Positions 46,674 through 58,977 are shown, numbered from the stretch's first letter. The stretch is DNA of 64,000 nucleotides from Amphirosellinia nigrospora (GCA_004123355.1 SCHM01000001.1:11666193-11730192); one strand, 5' to 3'. The notes: generated by a model not told the origin, from the letters alone. Program-made: numbers and translations.

Positions 46674-48797
46674 TTATGCCGATTTCCCTTTACCGTACGC
46701 CTGGGCGATCCTATTACCGACAGATTCGCCGCTCCAGTAAGCGCCTGTGACTGTCCCCAAGGCAACGAACGGGGACGTGTGCTCGCCAGCCAACCAGAGC
46801 CCGCGGTCCGGCAACCCCTCTCTCATGATCTCTATGTCCCTGTCGCCCTCCTCCAAGCCAACCTGAAAATTGCTATAGCTGCCATTGCCGGCCAGGTCAT
46901 CCTTCAACCAGTCCGTGGCGCAACAGCCCACTGGATGACAATCCGGCGAGTTCTCATCGTAGTGCGGCATGCGGGAATAGTAAGGGCGGAACCACTCATA
47001 AAGAAAGGCGTCTTTCTTTTCCTTAGAAGGAAGCTTGGCCACCTCGCTTGTCAAGAACTTGGACTGGTCGCCATATGTGTAGAAGAGGAGGGTCGGGTGC
47101 GAGTCGGACGGTGTGAAAGAGGATAGTTCTACTATTTCCTGGTTCCACCGATTTGGATTCGAATCCAACGCGTAACTCGGAGCGAGAAGTAGCACGAAGC
47201 CCTGCGTATCGTTCTCAGGCTGGTCCGAGCGCCAAAATGCCCTGGGAAACTTGATGTAGACCTTCTCAAGGCAACCGTAGCCGATATTGCCGATGGCCTG
47301 TGCCAACCGTGCCGGGAGTGGCGGGTTGAATGTGTCCGGGTGTTGCTTCAGCCAACCGAGCGGTGCCGTGCACACAACCTCATCGAACTCTAATGTCTCC
47401 CCAGACTCGGTATACACCTTGAGCGTCTCACAGTCGATGTCGTTGCTACTCTGAATCTTATTAATAACCGTCTTATACTTGATAGTCGCTCCCTGGACAG
47501 CGGGTTCAGCGATGGCTGACAGGATCTTCGCATATGTGCCTGAGCAGAATAAGTTTTCTGGTACATTATCAGTGAGACGACTTTTGTATAGAATATTGGG
47601 AAGGACGCGTTACCGCCGTCTATGCACTCTTCCAGCCAGAAATACTTGAGGCTCTGGCTAATGACTGTAACATCAAGTCAGTGATCTGTTTCTCGTGGGA
47701 TCCGTATACTACTGGGCGGTATATGAAGTCTTGAACACAATCGATTTCCCCACAGCAAGCACTCCTCAGTTCTTAACACTATCCCAGACAGGAGAACGAG
47801 CCTTGCCACTACTCACCGTGATTTCCAACATATGCACCCCATGACTCAGCGACCTGGGACATAATTTTCCGCTGTTCCTTATAATCGGGCGAGTTCTCGG
47901 GTATTCTCGTGGTAAGTTCTCTTTCAAAGAAATCTAAGAGGCTCTCGTCCAAACCGATTGTGCTCGAATTCCTGTTGCTGTGAGTGAAAGCAGTGCCTAC
48001 TATATCCCACATCATCTCTGTGTGCTTTTCAGCAGCAGGTGATGGCATCATATTGCCTGTCTCATCGACAACAGATGTTTTCGCGGTCGGGAACCGGTCG
48101 CCGTATCAGTCTTCTTAGCAAGTTCCATCATCGGGTTATTGTTTGTCCATGAATCCAATTTGGTCCGGCACTATGAGGAGCGACGAGTTGTTAGCACAGC
48201 TCATATGTGTATTTGGGATCTTAGTCGATATAGGTCAGATGTAAGTAATGCTGAATGAAAGGAGGGTAGGAGGATGTAACTCAAAGTGCATACTCCACGA
48301 GATGGCCAGGCGTGAGGGTAACTTGGTGGACTCGGCCACCCAATCGGTTTCGGCCCTCGATTAACGTCACGTCGAAACCATGCTGCAGAAGAATATCGGC
48401 GCAACGCAGCCCCGCGAATCCTGCTCCGATGACACCGATCCGAGGCACACGACCAAGTATTTGCGCTCGGCGCTAATGAAGACGTGAGTCTAATGCTGCA
48501 AAACAGAGGAGAAACTCATCTGAGCAGCGACTCTTAGGAGGGCTGGGAACACGATCGGGCCCATTTCAGCCGCAGACCAGCACCAACACACTCCCACAAG
48601 TTGAAGCTTTCGAGCTTTCGGTCTGTGAGAAATACCTTGCCAGTCTTGGCCGTCATCTCGACAGCTTTAGACATATCTTCTCCGACGAGTTGAGCGATGA
48701 CAAAGTGATGGTACAGGCTCAAGTCCTTCCAGACGCGGGAAGCTTTTCGTTCTGCAAGGCTAGTAAATGACACCGAATGAGCATCCATGGTCACCAA
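46674..48797 (-). CDS. Flavin-containing amine oxidase (polyamine oxidase/LSD1-type fold)
   Basis: FAD enzyme oxidising amines, probably polyamines or related compounds; the substrate is not inferable. The likely start is the second ATG (48788; MDAHSVSFTSLAERKASRVW), with 48797 also possible. After a conserved N-terminal helical region comes the FAD dinucleotide motif VIGAGFAGLRCADILLQHGF, then LIEGRNRLGGRVHQV near 48340-48440. Middle segments are NWIHG and NPMMELAKKTDTATG. The C-terminal part (46674-47417) contains VVCTAPLGWLKQHPDTFNPP and the FAD-closing motif LWLAGEHTSPFVALGTVTGA. Introns interrupt the gene at about 48475-48530, 48180-48295, 47660-47815 and 47560-47615. Breaks at 48564 (TTT, one base short), near 48150 and near 48095 fit homopolymer loss. 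Transcription is likely from the large divergent region at 48.8-51.2 kb. Confidence 0.85.
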
Positions 48798-51234
48798 TGT
48801 ATCAGAGGTTGGTGCTTGAGGGGTGTTCAGAATATGAAGGACACAGGGTTGATAAAATATGACAAGCTCGAAATTAATCTCGGAGAAGTATGATGTCTAT
48901 GTAGATAGAGATCAACGATATGTATATTTATCAAGTGTAAATGTAAGTGTATGGTGGTGTATATATCAGAATTTATTCTGAGAACTTGAAGGTTTCATCC
49001 CAGAGGAATATGATATGAACCTGATTATTGAAGTGTCTTGTAGTTGCAGGAATTTAGTAACGAAATCCTTAAACGAGCCCATCTATATATACTCTAGGAG
49101 GTATGAAAGAAGCCGGGGTGAGACTTGGGGGGTTGAACACCATCGCCATAATACATCGAGTTACAAGCCGAGCGTAGTGCAGATAAGACAATGGAAAGCG
49201 TGAGATCGACCAATATATCCGTACAGGGGTGTGCGGGAAGAATGCTACGACAGAAGAGCCGCATATATGTTGCGTCCTCTCTACATGTCGGGCAGAGGTG
49301 TCACGCCTCTCATTCATTCAACTTAATTAGACAGCACAAGCTCGACTATCGAAAGAAGTAACCTGATGGGGTTTTATGAGATGGAGAAAGAGGAGACGGG
49401 CTTCAGGTCTAGCGCAAGGGAATCTGAATGCGTATAGTGATAAAGGCGCCCAGGCGTGTTGAATCGTTGATACATGTTAGGACTTAGACAGAAAATCGGA
49501 AGAAAAGCGTAGTCCACTCACCGCGAGAGAAGTTATGGTTGTGTTCATATACTTACACCAGTCGGAAGCGACGTCAAGCAAAGAGGAAACAAAGACTATG
49601 AGGGATTTCACCAAAACCGTACGTCAAGTAGATCGGTGTCACTTTAACAATATCACGAGGTCTCTGTAGTGGGAAATCCCTCAGGTTTGTGGTATTGCAC
49701 GTCTAGACAAGAGGTAGGCAGATGACTGGCAGTCCGATGCTTATCTATCGGGAGTCTCCGTCTCCGATAATAAGCGACGTTATGGGTTCCAAGTTGGTAA
49801 CACAGCGTGTATAATAGGGTCTGCTTCTTGAACAATTGTTGCACAGAATCCATGATGATACCTACACTGCAGATTTATTGGGTCGACATGCAGAATTGGG
49901 ATATCTATAGCGAACTCGCAGACATTGATACTGCAGGGGACTAAAGTCTTCAATCTACTGCAGACACTCCTCGGCTGGGGCGGAAGTGCACCCGCTAGTC
50001 TTATACCAAAATGTATTGGTGCTAGAGGTTGTTTACCAAGCCATGCCGAGACTATGGTTGAAACCCACGTCCCAAATTTCAGTCAAGGCGAATCACATCC
50101 CGGGATTATAGGCAAAAACGCTGAACTACGATGACTGGGATCACGAAAGGTTGTCGTCGAGTAGAATGAATACACAGGAGTCTTTTCAGGTCACGCCGCT
50201 GGCATTAATGTTGTAATTTTTAACATTGTGTTGCAGATTATCGCAGTCACTTGCCTAGCTTGAGCTCTGACCTTATCGAGCTATGCCATTTATTACAAGT
50301 ATATTCTCCCCGAGCCTACCCAACTTAGAATAAGGTAATCCAAGAAGACTGCAACACAAGACGTATTTTCAATGTCAAGACCGACTGAAAAACTAGAACA
50401 AAGAACGACAATATACAATAACTCGGAGACCAATCCTACCTACATGGTGATCTTGCTGTAACATCATGGTATGATCTAGGTAACCCAAACCTAGACAGGC
50501 CAACCAAAGATTAAGTTTTAGTGCGTTGTACTGCATAAGCTGGGATTCTTCCCATTCGCGGTTGTAACCCAACGCCTCTACGCGTGCATTCATATGTAGT
50601 TGTAGGCACATCGGGGAGTCATGCGGCAAACTGCCTAACAACATCTTCTTGATTTTCACAAAAAGATGATCGCTTACGCTCGCGAGACTCTAGACTGACT
50701 GAGCTACATACCGAGTAGTGCATAGTGTAGTTAGTGCTCAGGTTTCCATCGGTATGTCTCATCTGAACTGACCTGACTGCCATTCCCCATACCCCGGATC
50801 GCATGTGAAGGAAAAGAACAGACTAACGAAATCAGTGTCTAGCGGGCTACAGGGATCCGGGGTGCGCGATGAAGATGGTCTGGGGCCAATGAAAGGCTAA
50901 CTAAATGCAATCCGCGGCGCTATGGCGGGTCCGCCGTTTTTTAAGCCGAGGTTTAATTGCTATCATATCTTAGCACAAACGACTTCGGCTTTCCGCCTAC
51001 CATAGGAGGGGACAGAAGTAGCTTTCGATAGTGCTCTGCTGACATCGTGAGGAATGCTGTTCTTCAACAGGCAAGTCCTCCAGCCGAATTACAGATAATA
51101 AATACTGTCTTAGAATACCGAGGTCGTCCGTTTCCGACCGATCCAATTCCTCTCTCCCTTTCTCATCTACCGCTCCCCATCACAGACCTCTTCCCTACCT
51201 CCAGCGCGTCAAACCGGACACACCCACTCCCACG
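48798..51234. other. 2.4-kb divergent intergenic region
   Basis: Separates the amine oxidase (-) from the acyl-CoA dehydrogenase (+). Several frames of 60-90 codons exist on both strands, but none shows domains, signal peptides or coding-like composition. I see no gene. A CT-rich stretch just before 51235 is the likely core promoter or leader of the dehydrogenase gene. Confidence 0.5.
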
Positions 51235-52841
51235 ATGGCCAAGACGTTCACGCGCGACGAGGTCGCCAAGCACAACACCGAAGACTCGGTCTGGTTCATC
51301 GTCGATAGCAAGGTATACGATGTGAGCGACTTCCTGGACGCGCACCCGGGCGGCGAGGTCGTGCTGCGGCAGGTGGCGGGCCAGGACGCGACGGCCGCCT
51401 TCTACAATCTGCACCGTCACGAGGTGCTCACCAAGTACGAGGACCTGCAGATCGGCACCGTCGAGGGCGAGAAGCCGACCGTCGTGGCCCCGCAGCCCGG
51501 CGACCTCTCGCTCGTGCCCTACGCCGAGCCCCTGTGGCTGACCCCGGCCTTCAAATCCCCCTACTACAACGACAGCCACCGGAAGCTGCAGAAGGCCATG
51601 CGCGTCTTCAACGACAAGTACATCACCCCCGAGGCGCAGGCCCGCGAGGCCGATGGCAAGCACATCAGCCAGGAGCTCGTCGACAGGATGGCCAAGGCCG
51701 GTGTGCTCCACATGCGCCTCGGACCGGGCAAGCATCTGTACGGCGTGGACCTGCTGGACGGTGCCGTGAAGGGCGAGGAGTTCGACTACTTCCACGACCT
51801 GATCATCGGTCAGGAAGGCGTGCGCTCGAACGCACGAGGGTTCCAGGACGGCCAGCTCGCCGGCATGGTCATCGGCCTGCCGTGTATCATGAACTACATG
51901 AAGGACGAGCAGCGGAAGAAGGCCCTGATGGACGAGGTCTTCAGCGGCAAGAAGTACATGTGCTTGGCCATCACAGAGGCGTTCGCCGGCTCGGACGTCG
52001 CGGGTCTGCGCACGACGGCCACGAAGACCCCCGACGGCAAGCACTACATCGTCAACGGTACCAAGAAGTGGATCACCAACGGTGTGTATGCCGACTACTT
52101 CATCACGGGTGTGCGGACGGAGAAGGGGCTCAGCGTTCTGCTGATCCCGCGTGGCGAGGGCATCGAGACCAAGGCCATCAAGACTTCGTACTCCCCTACC
52201 GCCGGTACGGCATACATCACATTCGACAACGTCAAGGTCCCGGCCGAGAATCTGCTTGGCGAGGAGAACAAGGGTATCTACGTGATCCTCAGCAACTTCA
52301 ACCACGAGCGGTGGAGCATGGCTTCCACCTCCGTCCGTATGTCGCGCACGGTCGTGGAGGAGTGCTTGAAGTGGTCGCATCAGCGTATTGTCTTCGGCAA
52401 GCGGCTGATAGATCAGCCCGTAATCCGACAAAAGTGCGTTTCCATCACCCTTCCCAGATATCCTCGCTTTTGACTCCAAAGCTAACAACCTTATTCAATA
52501 GGCTTGCCAAGATGATCGCGCTTGTAGAGGCAAACCAAGCTTGGCTCGAGAGCATAACATACCAGATGTGCAACATGCCATACAGTGAGCAGGCCAAGCA
52601 CTTGGGTGGCCCCATCGGCCTTCTAAAGATGAGTGTCACGCGGGCGGCGCACGAAATCGCGGACGAATCCGTCCAAATCTTTGGCGGCCGTGGTCTGACG
52701 CAGTCCGGCATGGGAAGGGTAATCGAAATGTTCCACCGTACCTACAAGTTCGACGCTATCCTGGGCGGTGCCGAGGAGGTCCTCGGCGACCTGGGTGTTC
52801 GCCAAGCCATGGCGAAGATGCCTAAGAGCGCCAAGTTGTAA
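51235..52841 (+). CDS. Cytochrome b5-acyl-CoA dehydrogenase fusion with PTS1-like end
   Basis: Two exons (51235-52433 and 52502-52841) encode 512 residues in an intact, GC-rich frame. Residues 1-85 or so form a cytochrome b5 domain with the heme motif FLDAHPGGEVVL (His37) and a second His in NLHRH (60/62). The rest is a flavin acyl-CoA dehydrogenase with AITEAFAGSDVAGLRTTATK and KKWITNGVYADYF around the FAD, and GGRGLTQSGMGRVIEMFHR near the C-terminus. The final residues are KSAKL; AKL fits the peroxisomal PTS1 consensus. The family is known in fungi, but its exact substrates are mostly unassigned. The b5 part suggests electrons leave through heme rather than only through ETF, but that is inference. 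The start is the first ATG, directly followed by the b5 fold. Confidence 0.9.
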
Positions 52842-53346
52842 ACGAACGTCACGGAAGCAAAGAAATGCCTTTTCAGCAAAGGAAATGTACAGTCTAATTA
52901 AGCCCAGACGGCATGGAGTCTAGAAGGCGTCTTTTGTATAATTTAGCATCATCTACGGCATCGCATTTATAGGAATATAACCAGATTAGACACGTCATTA
53001 ACAATTGGTTATACCCGCGGAAGGATATAGAGATTGTAAGCATAATAGCATGGATTGCGATGTAATAATTGCTGCAATATCAAGCCAAGCAATTGACCGA
53101 GGTAGACAAGGTTCTCGAAACTATCTAGGTATGACGCACATGTAATGAAACCTCATAAGTATGGATAAACCATGTGACTAAAGTTATCAACCTCCGTCGA
53201 ACAGTTCTAGACCCAAATACTATCGATACTTGACGCTACTATATCAAAAGACGTGCTACCGTTCAACCTCCCGTAATTGGACTATTATAATTACCCATTG
53301 TATAAACGGACAACGCCGAATGCGTCGCATTGATTCGGATTCGGAT
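52842..53346. other. Convergent intergenic region
   Basis: Between the 3' ends of the acyl-CoA dehydrogenase (+) and the MFS gene (-). AT-rich, no gene seen. Confidence 0.6.
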
Positions 53347-55748
53347 TCATGGTTGAAACCCTTGGGTTAAGATCTGATGCGTCATAATTTGGCGATTGAC
53401 TAGTGGTAGACGTCTGCGCCCTGGATAAGGTGCTTGGGATGTGCTGCGGCGAGTTGGGCTCCCAAGTCTTGGGGGGCTCCGTCGAACCGTCTGGTGGTGC
53501 AGTTGATGACGAGGTTGACGATGGGCGGCGTCCCTGGTGCTAGCGTTGGACTCGGGGCCATTCACGACATCGTTAAAGTATCGCGTTGGGTCGCCTACGA
53601 CTGTATGGCTCGACGACTCCCGCTGGCGTTTGCTGGTACCACATTCTTCGCAGACAATCCACACAACCTTCTCGGACGAACAACGCCCCCGGCGTATTGC
53701 AGTTTTCGCTACGCTTTCGGTGCGAGAAGTATCCATTCCCATAGAAGACTGTGATGATATGGAAGGAGCTCTTGTTGATCTTCTTCCCACAGTCGAAGGG
53801 ACCACACTACCGACGGAAGACCATCTTTTACTGGGCCGGTGTCCGATATCCTTGGTGGAATTTTTGTCGCTCTCAGTGGGTAGTAGAGACGCGGTGCTTA
53901 ATAGGAGTGATCTATGCTTCCCGTGATTTGTGGCGTCGACTTCAGGATCGGGACTCGGTCGTCGTATATAGCCTTGTTTTCCAATGCGGATAAATGGAAC
54001 GAGTAAAAGAGAAAGACTCGCAAACGCCGTAGTTGCAATGAATGTATGTGTATAGGCAAGCTCAGGCTGGGACCAATCTGCTTTTCCGTCAAAAGAAGAC
54101 CAGATCGAAGTAGTGACTGCGAGGCCAAGTGGAACGCCAAGTCGGCTTGTGGTTTGAAGAAGCGAGGCTCCGACTGAATGGTGCTCGGGAGGTAGCGAAG
54201 ATAGTATATGAAGCTAGACTTGGTTAGTTCTCTCCGCATAAACGGCACGGGTCTGCTGAGCCTTACAGATCCAACATTCATGACCCAGTCCATACCAATT
54301 GTACTTAGCATCAGCGACGGAAATATCCAGAGCAAGTAATGGCTATCATGACGAAGAAAAACGAGGAATAAGTTGCTAAGAAAAAGAGCAAAAGCCGCGA
54401 ATATTAGCAAGCCCGTACCTGGAATTGTATGCATGAACAGGCCAACAAGAGGGCTGACCAAAAGTCCAACGAGGGCTTGTGGTAATAATCTAACTGCGAC
54501 TTCAAAAGAATTAAGGTTTTCAAGTTGTTGCAGGAACATTGACACCCAGAATAATTGCGAGTAGAATGCCATTGACGCTCCCAAAGTGCAGATGACGAGC
54601 TAGAATAGTTAGTAATAGCCGATGAATGGGATATAGAAAGAAAATACCAATGTCACGCTCCAGTTATTCCATATGGAAGGAGGTATCATAGGCCTTTTGG
54701 AGACATTCTGCCAAACGATGAAACATCCAAGAAACAGCACCCCCAGTGTTAGAAGTAGAATGACGGTGGGCGTTTTCCATGGCTCAGGGCCTTCAGGCCC
54801 GATAGTGAGGGACACGGTGAAAAGCAGAACACCTGTAATCAGCAGAGCTAGCCCAGGCCAGTCAAATTGCAAGATAGTTGTGATTCTCTTCGGGGCGCCG
54901 AGCATAAATATGGGTGATGCATTACGGTCCGCGTTTACGAATAGCTCCGACTTTTGCAAGACAATTTCGGGTTCGGGCACGGTGGGAACACACACCCAGG
55001 CAAGGACTGAAATAATGGCAAAAAGCCCACCTAGAGCAACGAAAGGTGCTTTCCAACTAATCTTGAGAGCAAGCCCTCCAGACCCCAGACCGCCAATGAT
55101 GGTGGCAGCAGGCGTTCCCATGAAAAAGGACGAGAAGACCATGTTCCTTCGGCGAGAATCCTCTGGGTATACCAGACTCAGAATGCCTAGGGCGAGAGGG
55201 ATATTCGCCGCACAGGCAATTCCTGTTAGACCAGAAAGGACATCAAGGATGATACCAGTCTGCGAAAGCGAGGTACACGCAGCGAGTAATGCGAAGGCCG
55301 TTAAACTGATGACAAGAAGTGCCTTGCGAGGAAGCACTGCGCATGTGTCGGCAATATGACCAAATGGTAGTAGAAAGGCACCGGTAGTGAGTCTGCGAGG
55401 TACAGATTATTAACGAGATTCGGGAAGTTAGTAGCCAGCTACTACATACCCGGAACTAGCTGTAGACCAGGCGAGCTCAGCCGGTGACATCCTCAGCGAC
55501 TCTGCTATAGGAGATGTTACAACAACGATAGATCGTTGGAGAAAGACGGGGGTTGCGGCAGCGAGAGCGATCACGGCAACAAATAGACACTCATGAAGAA
55601 GATTCCTAAGGCACTCCGGTCGACTCCCTGGAGAGACCGCCGACCGGGAGTCGTGGGCTTCGTCGTTGAGACACACATCTTGTAGATCATCGGGAGATGA
55701 CTCTAGTGGCGATCGGGTATGCACCCAGGAGTCTTTGGTGACGGACAT
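53347..55748 (-). CDS. MFS transporter (DHA2-like) with long C-terminal tail containing a CxxC motif
   Basis: A proton-coupled drug or metabolite exporter of the plasma membrane. The start at 55748 encodes MSVTKDSWVHTRSPLESSPD. Introns: about 55388-55448 (joins SSG to LTTGAFLLPFGHIAD), about 54602-54649 (VTL to LVICTLGA) and 54214-54266 (NVGS to LHILSSLPPEHHS). Hydrophobic segments continue from AVIALAAATPVFLQRSIVVV to FASLSLLLVPFIRIG, about 12-14 helices. The frame then continues without a stop into a cytosolic tail of some 200 residues. The tail is Ser/Arg-rich (KRWSSVGSVVPSTVGRRSTR), then has a conserved-looking patch with VVWIVCEECGTSKR and GDPTRYFND, then a Pro/Arg-rich end at 53347. I recall other fungal MFS proteins with a similar KVVW.CEECG tail, so the tail is probably a real part of the gene. 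Confidence 0.82.
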
Positions 55749-56271
55749 GTTTCGTCTCTAAAAGGAGGATAATAGAACGAGGGAATGAAGAAATTAGCTG
55801 AGTTAACAGACTAAAACACGGAGAAAGCAACACTTAGACGAGAGAAGCAAGTTAGTGATTGGGTTGTTGATTGTTTTCGAAGAACAGTAAGTACCTAGCT
55901 CGACATGACGGAGAGACGGAAAACGAGATGTCGAAAGATTGCAATGCTGTTCTTGTTGATGTAGCGGACTTAGATTAACCTCATATCAACAACCAATTCC
56001 ACCGGGAGGTAAGTGCCCGCCAGTTTTGGAAAGTAGGACGGGCATCGTGCGGCTCAGGGCAGGTACAACCTTGTCCTCCTCATTCTCCTCTTCTTCCCCC
56101 TCTCATCAATGGGTTACATCCTCAAGCCTTCAACTCTTTAAGTTAGCTTCAACACATCAGCGATGAGCTCAAAGCAGCAGAGCTTCAATATCCTAGTTAT
56201 ATCCCGAGCATACCTCAATAGCTTTATCGTTCCAAATACCTAGAACCACCAGGATTGAGATTCAAAACAAG
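55749..56271. other. Divergent region MFS/secreted Cys-rich protein
   Basis: Shared promoter space of two divergent genes. A CT-rich patch near 56075-56105 precedes the secreted protein. No further gene. Confidence 0.55.
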
Positions 56272-56646
56272 ATGAAGAACGCCGGCAAACTCGTTGGCAG
56301 TATGTTGGGAATCTTGCTCTCAGTCGAGTTTAGTGCCGCAACCCCGAATTTCGCCGCGAAAGCGTTCTTTCCCAATGCGACCAGCATGGCCGACAATCCT
56401 GACATCACGAGTCACGTCATCCCCTGCTTTCCCTTTAAAAATCCACACTGCTGTATCGATTACGTCGTTTGCGAGTGCAAAAACGGTTGGCACTGCCTGT
56501 GTTTCCTCTTTATGTGCATCTACTTACTCTTGCCAGGCACCTTCTTCGCTACTAACAAGCACCACGGCGCCTCAAGTCTCTGCAATCCGCCCGGCTCTCT
56601 CGTATACGGCAACAACATCAGCTCTATTCCTGGATCGTGTTGCTAG
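56272..56646 (+). CDS. Small secreted eight-cysteine protein (effector-like)
   Basis: The start at 56272 encodes a signal peptide (MKNAGKLVGSMLGILLSVEF, cleavage probably after SAA). A 51-nt segment (56486-56536, GTTGGC...TTGCCAG) has intron-like ends and is a multiple of three. Removing it deletes an odd hydrophobic patch and leaves a 107-residue precursor. The mature protein then has eight cysteines in the order C-x7-CC-x5-C-x-C-x17-C-x18-CC, with CC as the last two residues. This does not match the hydrophobin spacing. I recognise no named family. Without splicing the frame stays open (124 residues), so either form, or both, could be made. Small size, secretion and paired cysteines fit a host- or environment-interaction protein, but that role is inference. 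Confidence 0.6.
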   Translation: MKNAGKLVGSMLGILLSVEFSAATPNFAAKAFFPNATSMADNPDITSHVIPCFPFKNPHCCIDYVVCECKNGWHCLCFLFMCIYLLLPGTFFATNKHHGASSLCNPPGSLVYGNNISSIPGSCC

Positions 56647-56786
56647 ATGGCGATATCAAGAAGGACGAAGCGGGACGTCGGCGCTCAGTCAATTAGGATC
56701 CAACACATCTGGCGTGGGTATTGAGATTCTCGCTGGAACTGGGACTAAAAAGCTGAGAAACTGGCTTCTCGAGAATAGAGTCTTCA

Positions 56787-58122
56787 TTATTCCATGATAT
56801 CTCCTAAAGTTACATCGCCTTTACGGCGTAATGCTACAAAGTAAGCTTCTTTTGACTCCTGTATAACTGCTCAGTATTTATAAATGCGGAGCGATGGTTA
56901 TCAAATGGTCGACCTACGTTCCGCGACGAATCCGGTTTCTCACGGTGGACTTTCCCAAACATCTTCCTGAGTTTCAGCTCCAAGTCCTTGTCTTCAGATC
57001 CTTGTAGAATTTGCAAACGAAATGGCCCCCTGCTCGAAGTGTGTCGCTTGCAAACTGCAATGCAGCTAGGCAGAGATCCTAGGTAAAAATATCAGCAAGC
57101 CGATCTCTACGCTTTGAACATTCCATTGCGAGGGCGTGGAACCGACCATACTACCCGCGTGGTCACGGAAACTCATCCCGCTTGTGTTCATCATCCTATG
57201 ATAAGGGTTACTCAAAGTTTTGCTGGAAAATCCGGACGTTTGGTCCCAGGGAGCTGACATGTCGCTAAGTACCAGCTATGAGTTTGTCAGCAGAGGTACG
57301 AGGTTTAAATTGTTTAGAAGATGGGGGTTCCCTCATACATCGACGAGTTTCCCATCATTCGCTCTCGTCTCATGATCGGAGTCGATAGATTCTGCCCGTT
57401 CCGCATCAATATAGCTGGGTTTCTCGGCGACGATATCCTCCTCATCCTCTGCAACCTCCGCATCCGGGTCTACTATACTCCTCCGCTGAGCAAACTCGAC
57501 CAGATATTCCTTGACTATGTTCTGCACAATAGGTGACAGGAAATTTCCTTGGATGGTAGAGACACCCTTGGGCGGCTGCGCGGGAATGAGATCAATCCCA
57601 ACGACGCGTCCGTGAGGCTTCGTTCGTTCTACGGCGACCTGTAGACGTTCAGTAATGCACATGCCGCCTGGCGCGATGCACTCTTACCTGAGACCAGCTT
57701 CCAGGTGCGTAGCCCTTCGATTCTTCAGCATTGGTGACCAAAAAGGGACTCGTGACTCACGAGATCAACAACCATCTGACCCTTTTTAAAAAGTCTGTAT
57801 TTGGCGTCCATCTATTCGAGAATGGCTTGTAAGTCAATATGTATATATGGTTTGTGTTTACGGGTCGACGTACTTCAAGCAGCTTAAATGCAGCACGACT
57901 CTTCAGGCCCTGGACCTTCGCCTCCCGAGCAAAAAAGTCTTTTCCTTGGCGTTGCTTCCATCTTGAATTGGATGAGGACCACCGTGCACAATTGCAAACC
58001 ACCGACGCATGATAGCTGAGAATAGAGGCCGTTGGAGGGAAGGGTATTTGAGAGGCTGTAATCGCAGCGGTCCTCACGAGCCTTCCACAGCGAGGTGCTG
58101 CAACATTTACCAACGCCCGCAT
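56787..58122 (-). CDS. mrm2: Mitochondrial 21S rRNA 2'-O-ribose methyltransferase (FtsJ/RrmJ type)
   Basis: Methylates a ribose in the mitochondrial large-subunit rRNA. The start at 58122 encodes an Arg/Ala-rich presequence (MRALVNVAAPRCGRLVRTAA) suited to mitochondrial import. Exons, separated by short introns, carry AKVQGLKSRAAFKLLE, MDAKYRLFKKGQMVVDL, GYAPGSWSQ (SAM motif), VERTKPHGRVVGIDLIPAQP, LSDMSAPWDQTSG and HFVCKFY. The gene ends ESKEAYFVALRRKGDVTLG at 56787. This supplies the K-D-K-E catalytic set (Lys in SRAAFKL, Asp in SDMSAP, Lys in VCKFY, Glu in SKEAYF). An acidic insertion (DPDAEVAEDEEDIVAEKPSY) between SAM motifs is common in fungal members. The gene is tail-to-tail with the Cys-rich secreted protein, 140 nt apart. 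Confidence 0.9.
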
Positions 58123-58977
58123 AGCGTGACGATGAAGACTAGGTGGGCAATAATTGGCCTGTCCATATCAATATACCACCAGTAAAGAGGACGTGGGAGA
58201 TGAGTTGAAGAATACCAAATTTGCAACCTTGAAGGTTCGAGGTTAACCTTGATAAGCGAAAGATCCATTAATGCATAATTCGAATCAGCAGAATTGAACT
58301 ATTGGGTATATTGTGCACTCGTGAATCGGGGCTGTCCATTGAAACCCGACCTTCAGGGCTACTTAGGTGCTGTAGGGACCCATCGTCGGGTACCTAACCT
58401 ACCTAATCTCAAGACACCAGCCAATTTTCATGCTAACTTATCCATAAACAAGGTATCCCACAAGTAAGCCCGCGATCAGCTTACGCACCTCCCAGACGAT
58501 CTTTCGATGGCACAGCTATTCGATTATTATATTATACCTAGTAACTTAAAAAAGCATGCTTTGATGCTACACGCGCCGAATTAATAAAACGACGCCGTAG
58601 AAAGACGTCCCGATAATATTTCCTTCTCGGGGTGGATTGAACTCCGGGTCCGAACGAGCCGGAGTCATGAAATGATTTAGACCGCTGCTATTGGCCTTGG
58701 CAATTTCAAATTCTCACGTTTGATAAGGCTGAGTATGCCGAGATACCCTCCAGGTTGGTCCTAGTTTATTCATTCGTATTCGCTTTAAAAATGAAACTTG
58801 TCGACCTCACTATTATTGTTGTCTCCTGAAGCTTCGCAGAGGTTGAGAGGTCACGACTAAACCACCACATCACCCGTGGATTCCAACAACCCCGGTTTTG
58901 GTTGACCGTGGGTACCTGAGTTGAATTTCTGCAAAGGCGTGTGTGCTTACGGACCTTGTAAAATCCCATCATTAGAC
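58123..58977. other. Divergent region mrm2/polytopic membrane protein
   Basis: Contains TAGGT/ACCTA-rich bits near 58365 and 58390-58402. A tRNA-like patch near 58630-58700 was examined and not accepted. No gene. Confidence 0.55.

Noticed and set aside
51163-52488. A 441-codon minus-strand frame
   Set aside because: It is the antisense shadow of the GC-rich acyl-CoA dehydrogenase gene, and its sequence is low-complexity Val/Leu/His/Asp without domains.
51534-52841. A 435-codon plus frame overlapping the same dehydrogenase
   Set aside because: Off-frame reading of a GC-rich gene, rich in Arg/Pro/Gly. Only its last part (from 52502) is real, as exon 2 after the intron.
58630-58700. tRNA-like sequence on the minus strand (contains GTTCAATCC)
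   Set aside because: I could not pair a T-stem or an acceptor stem around it.
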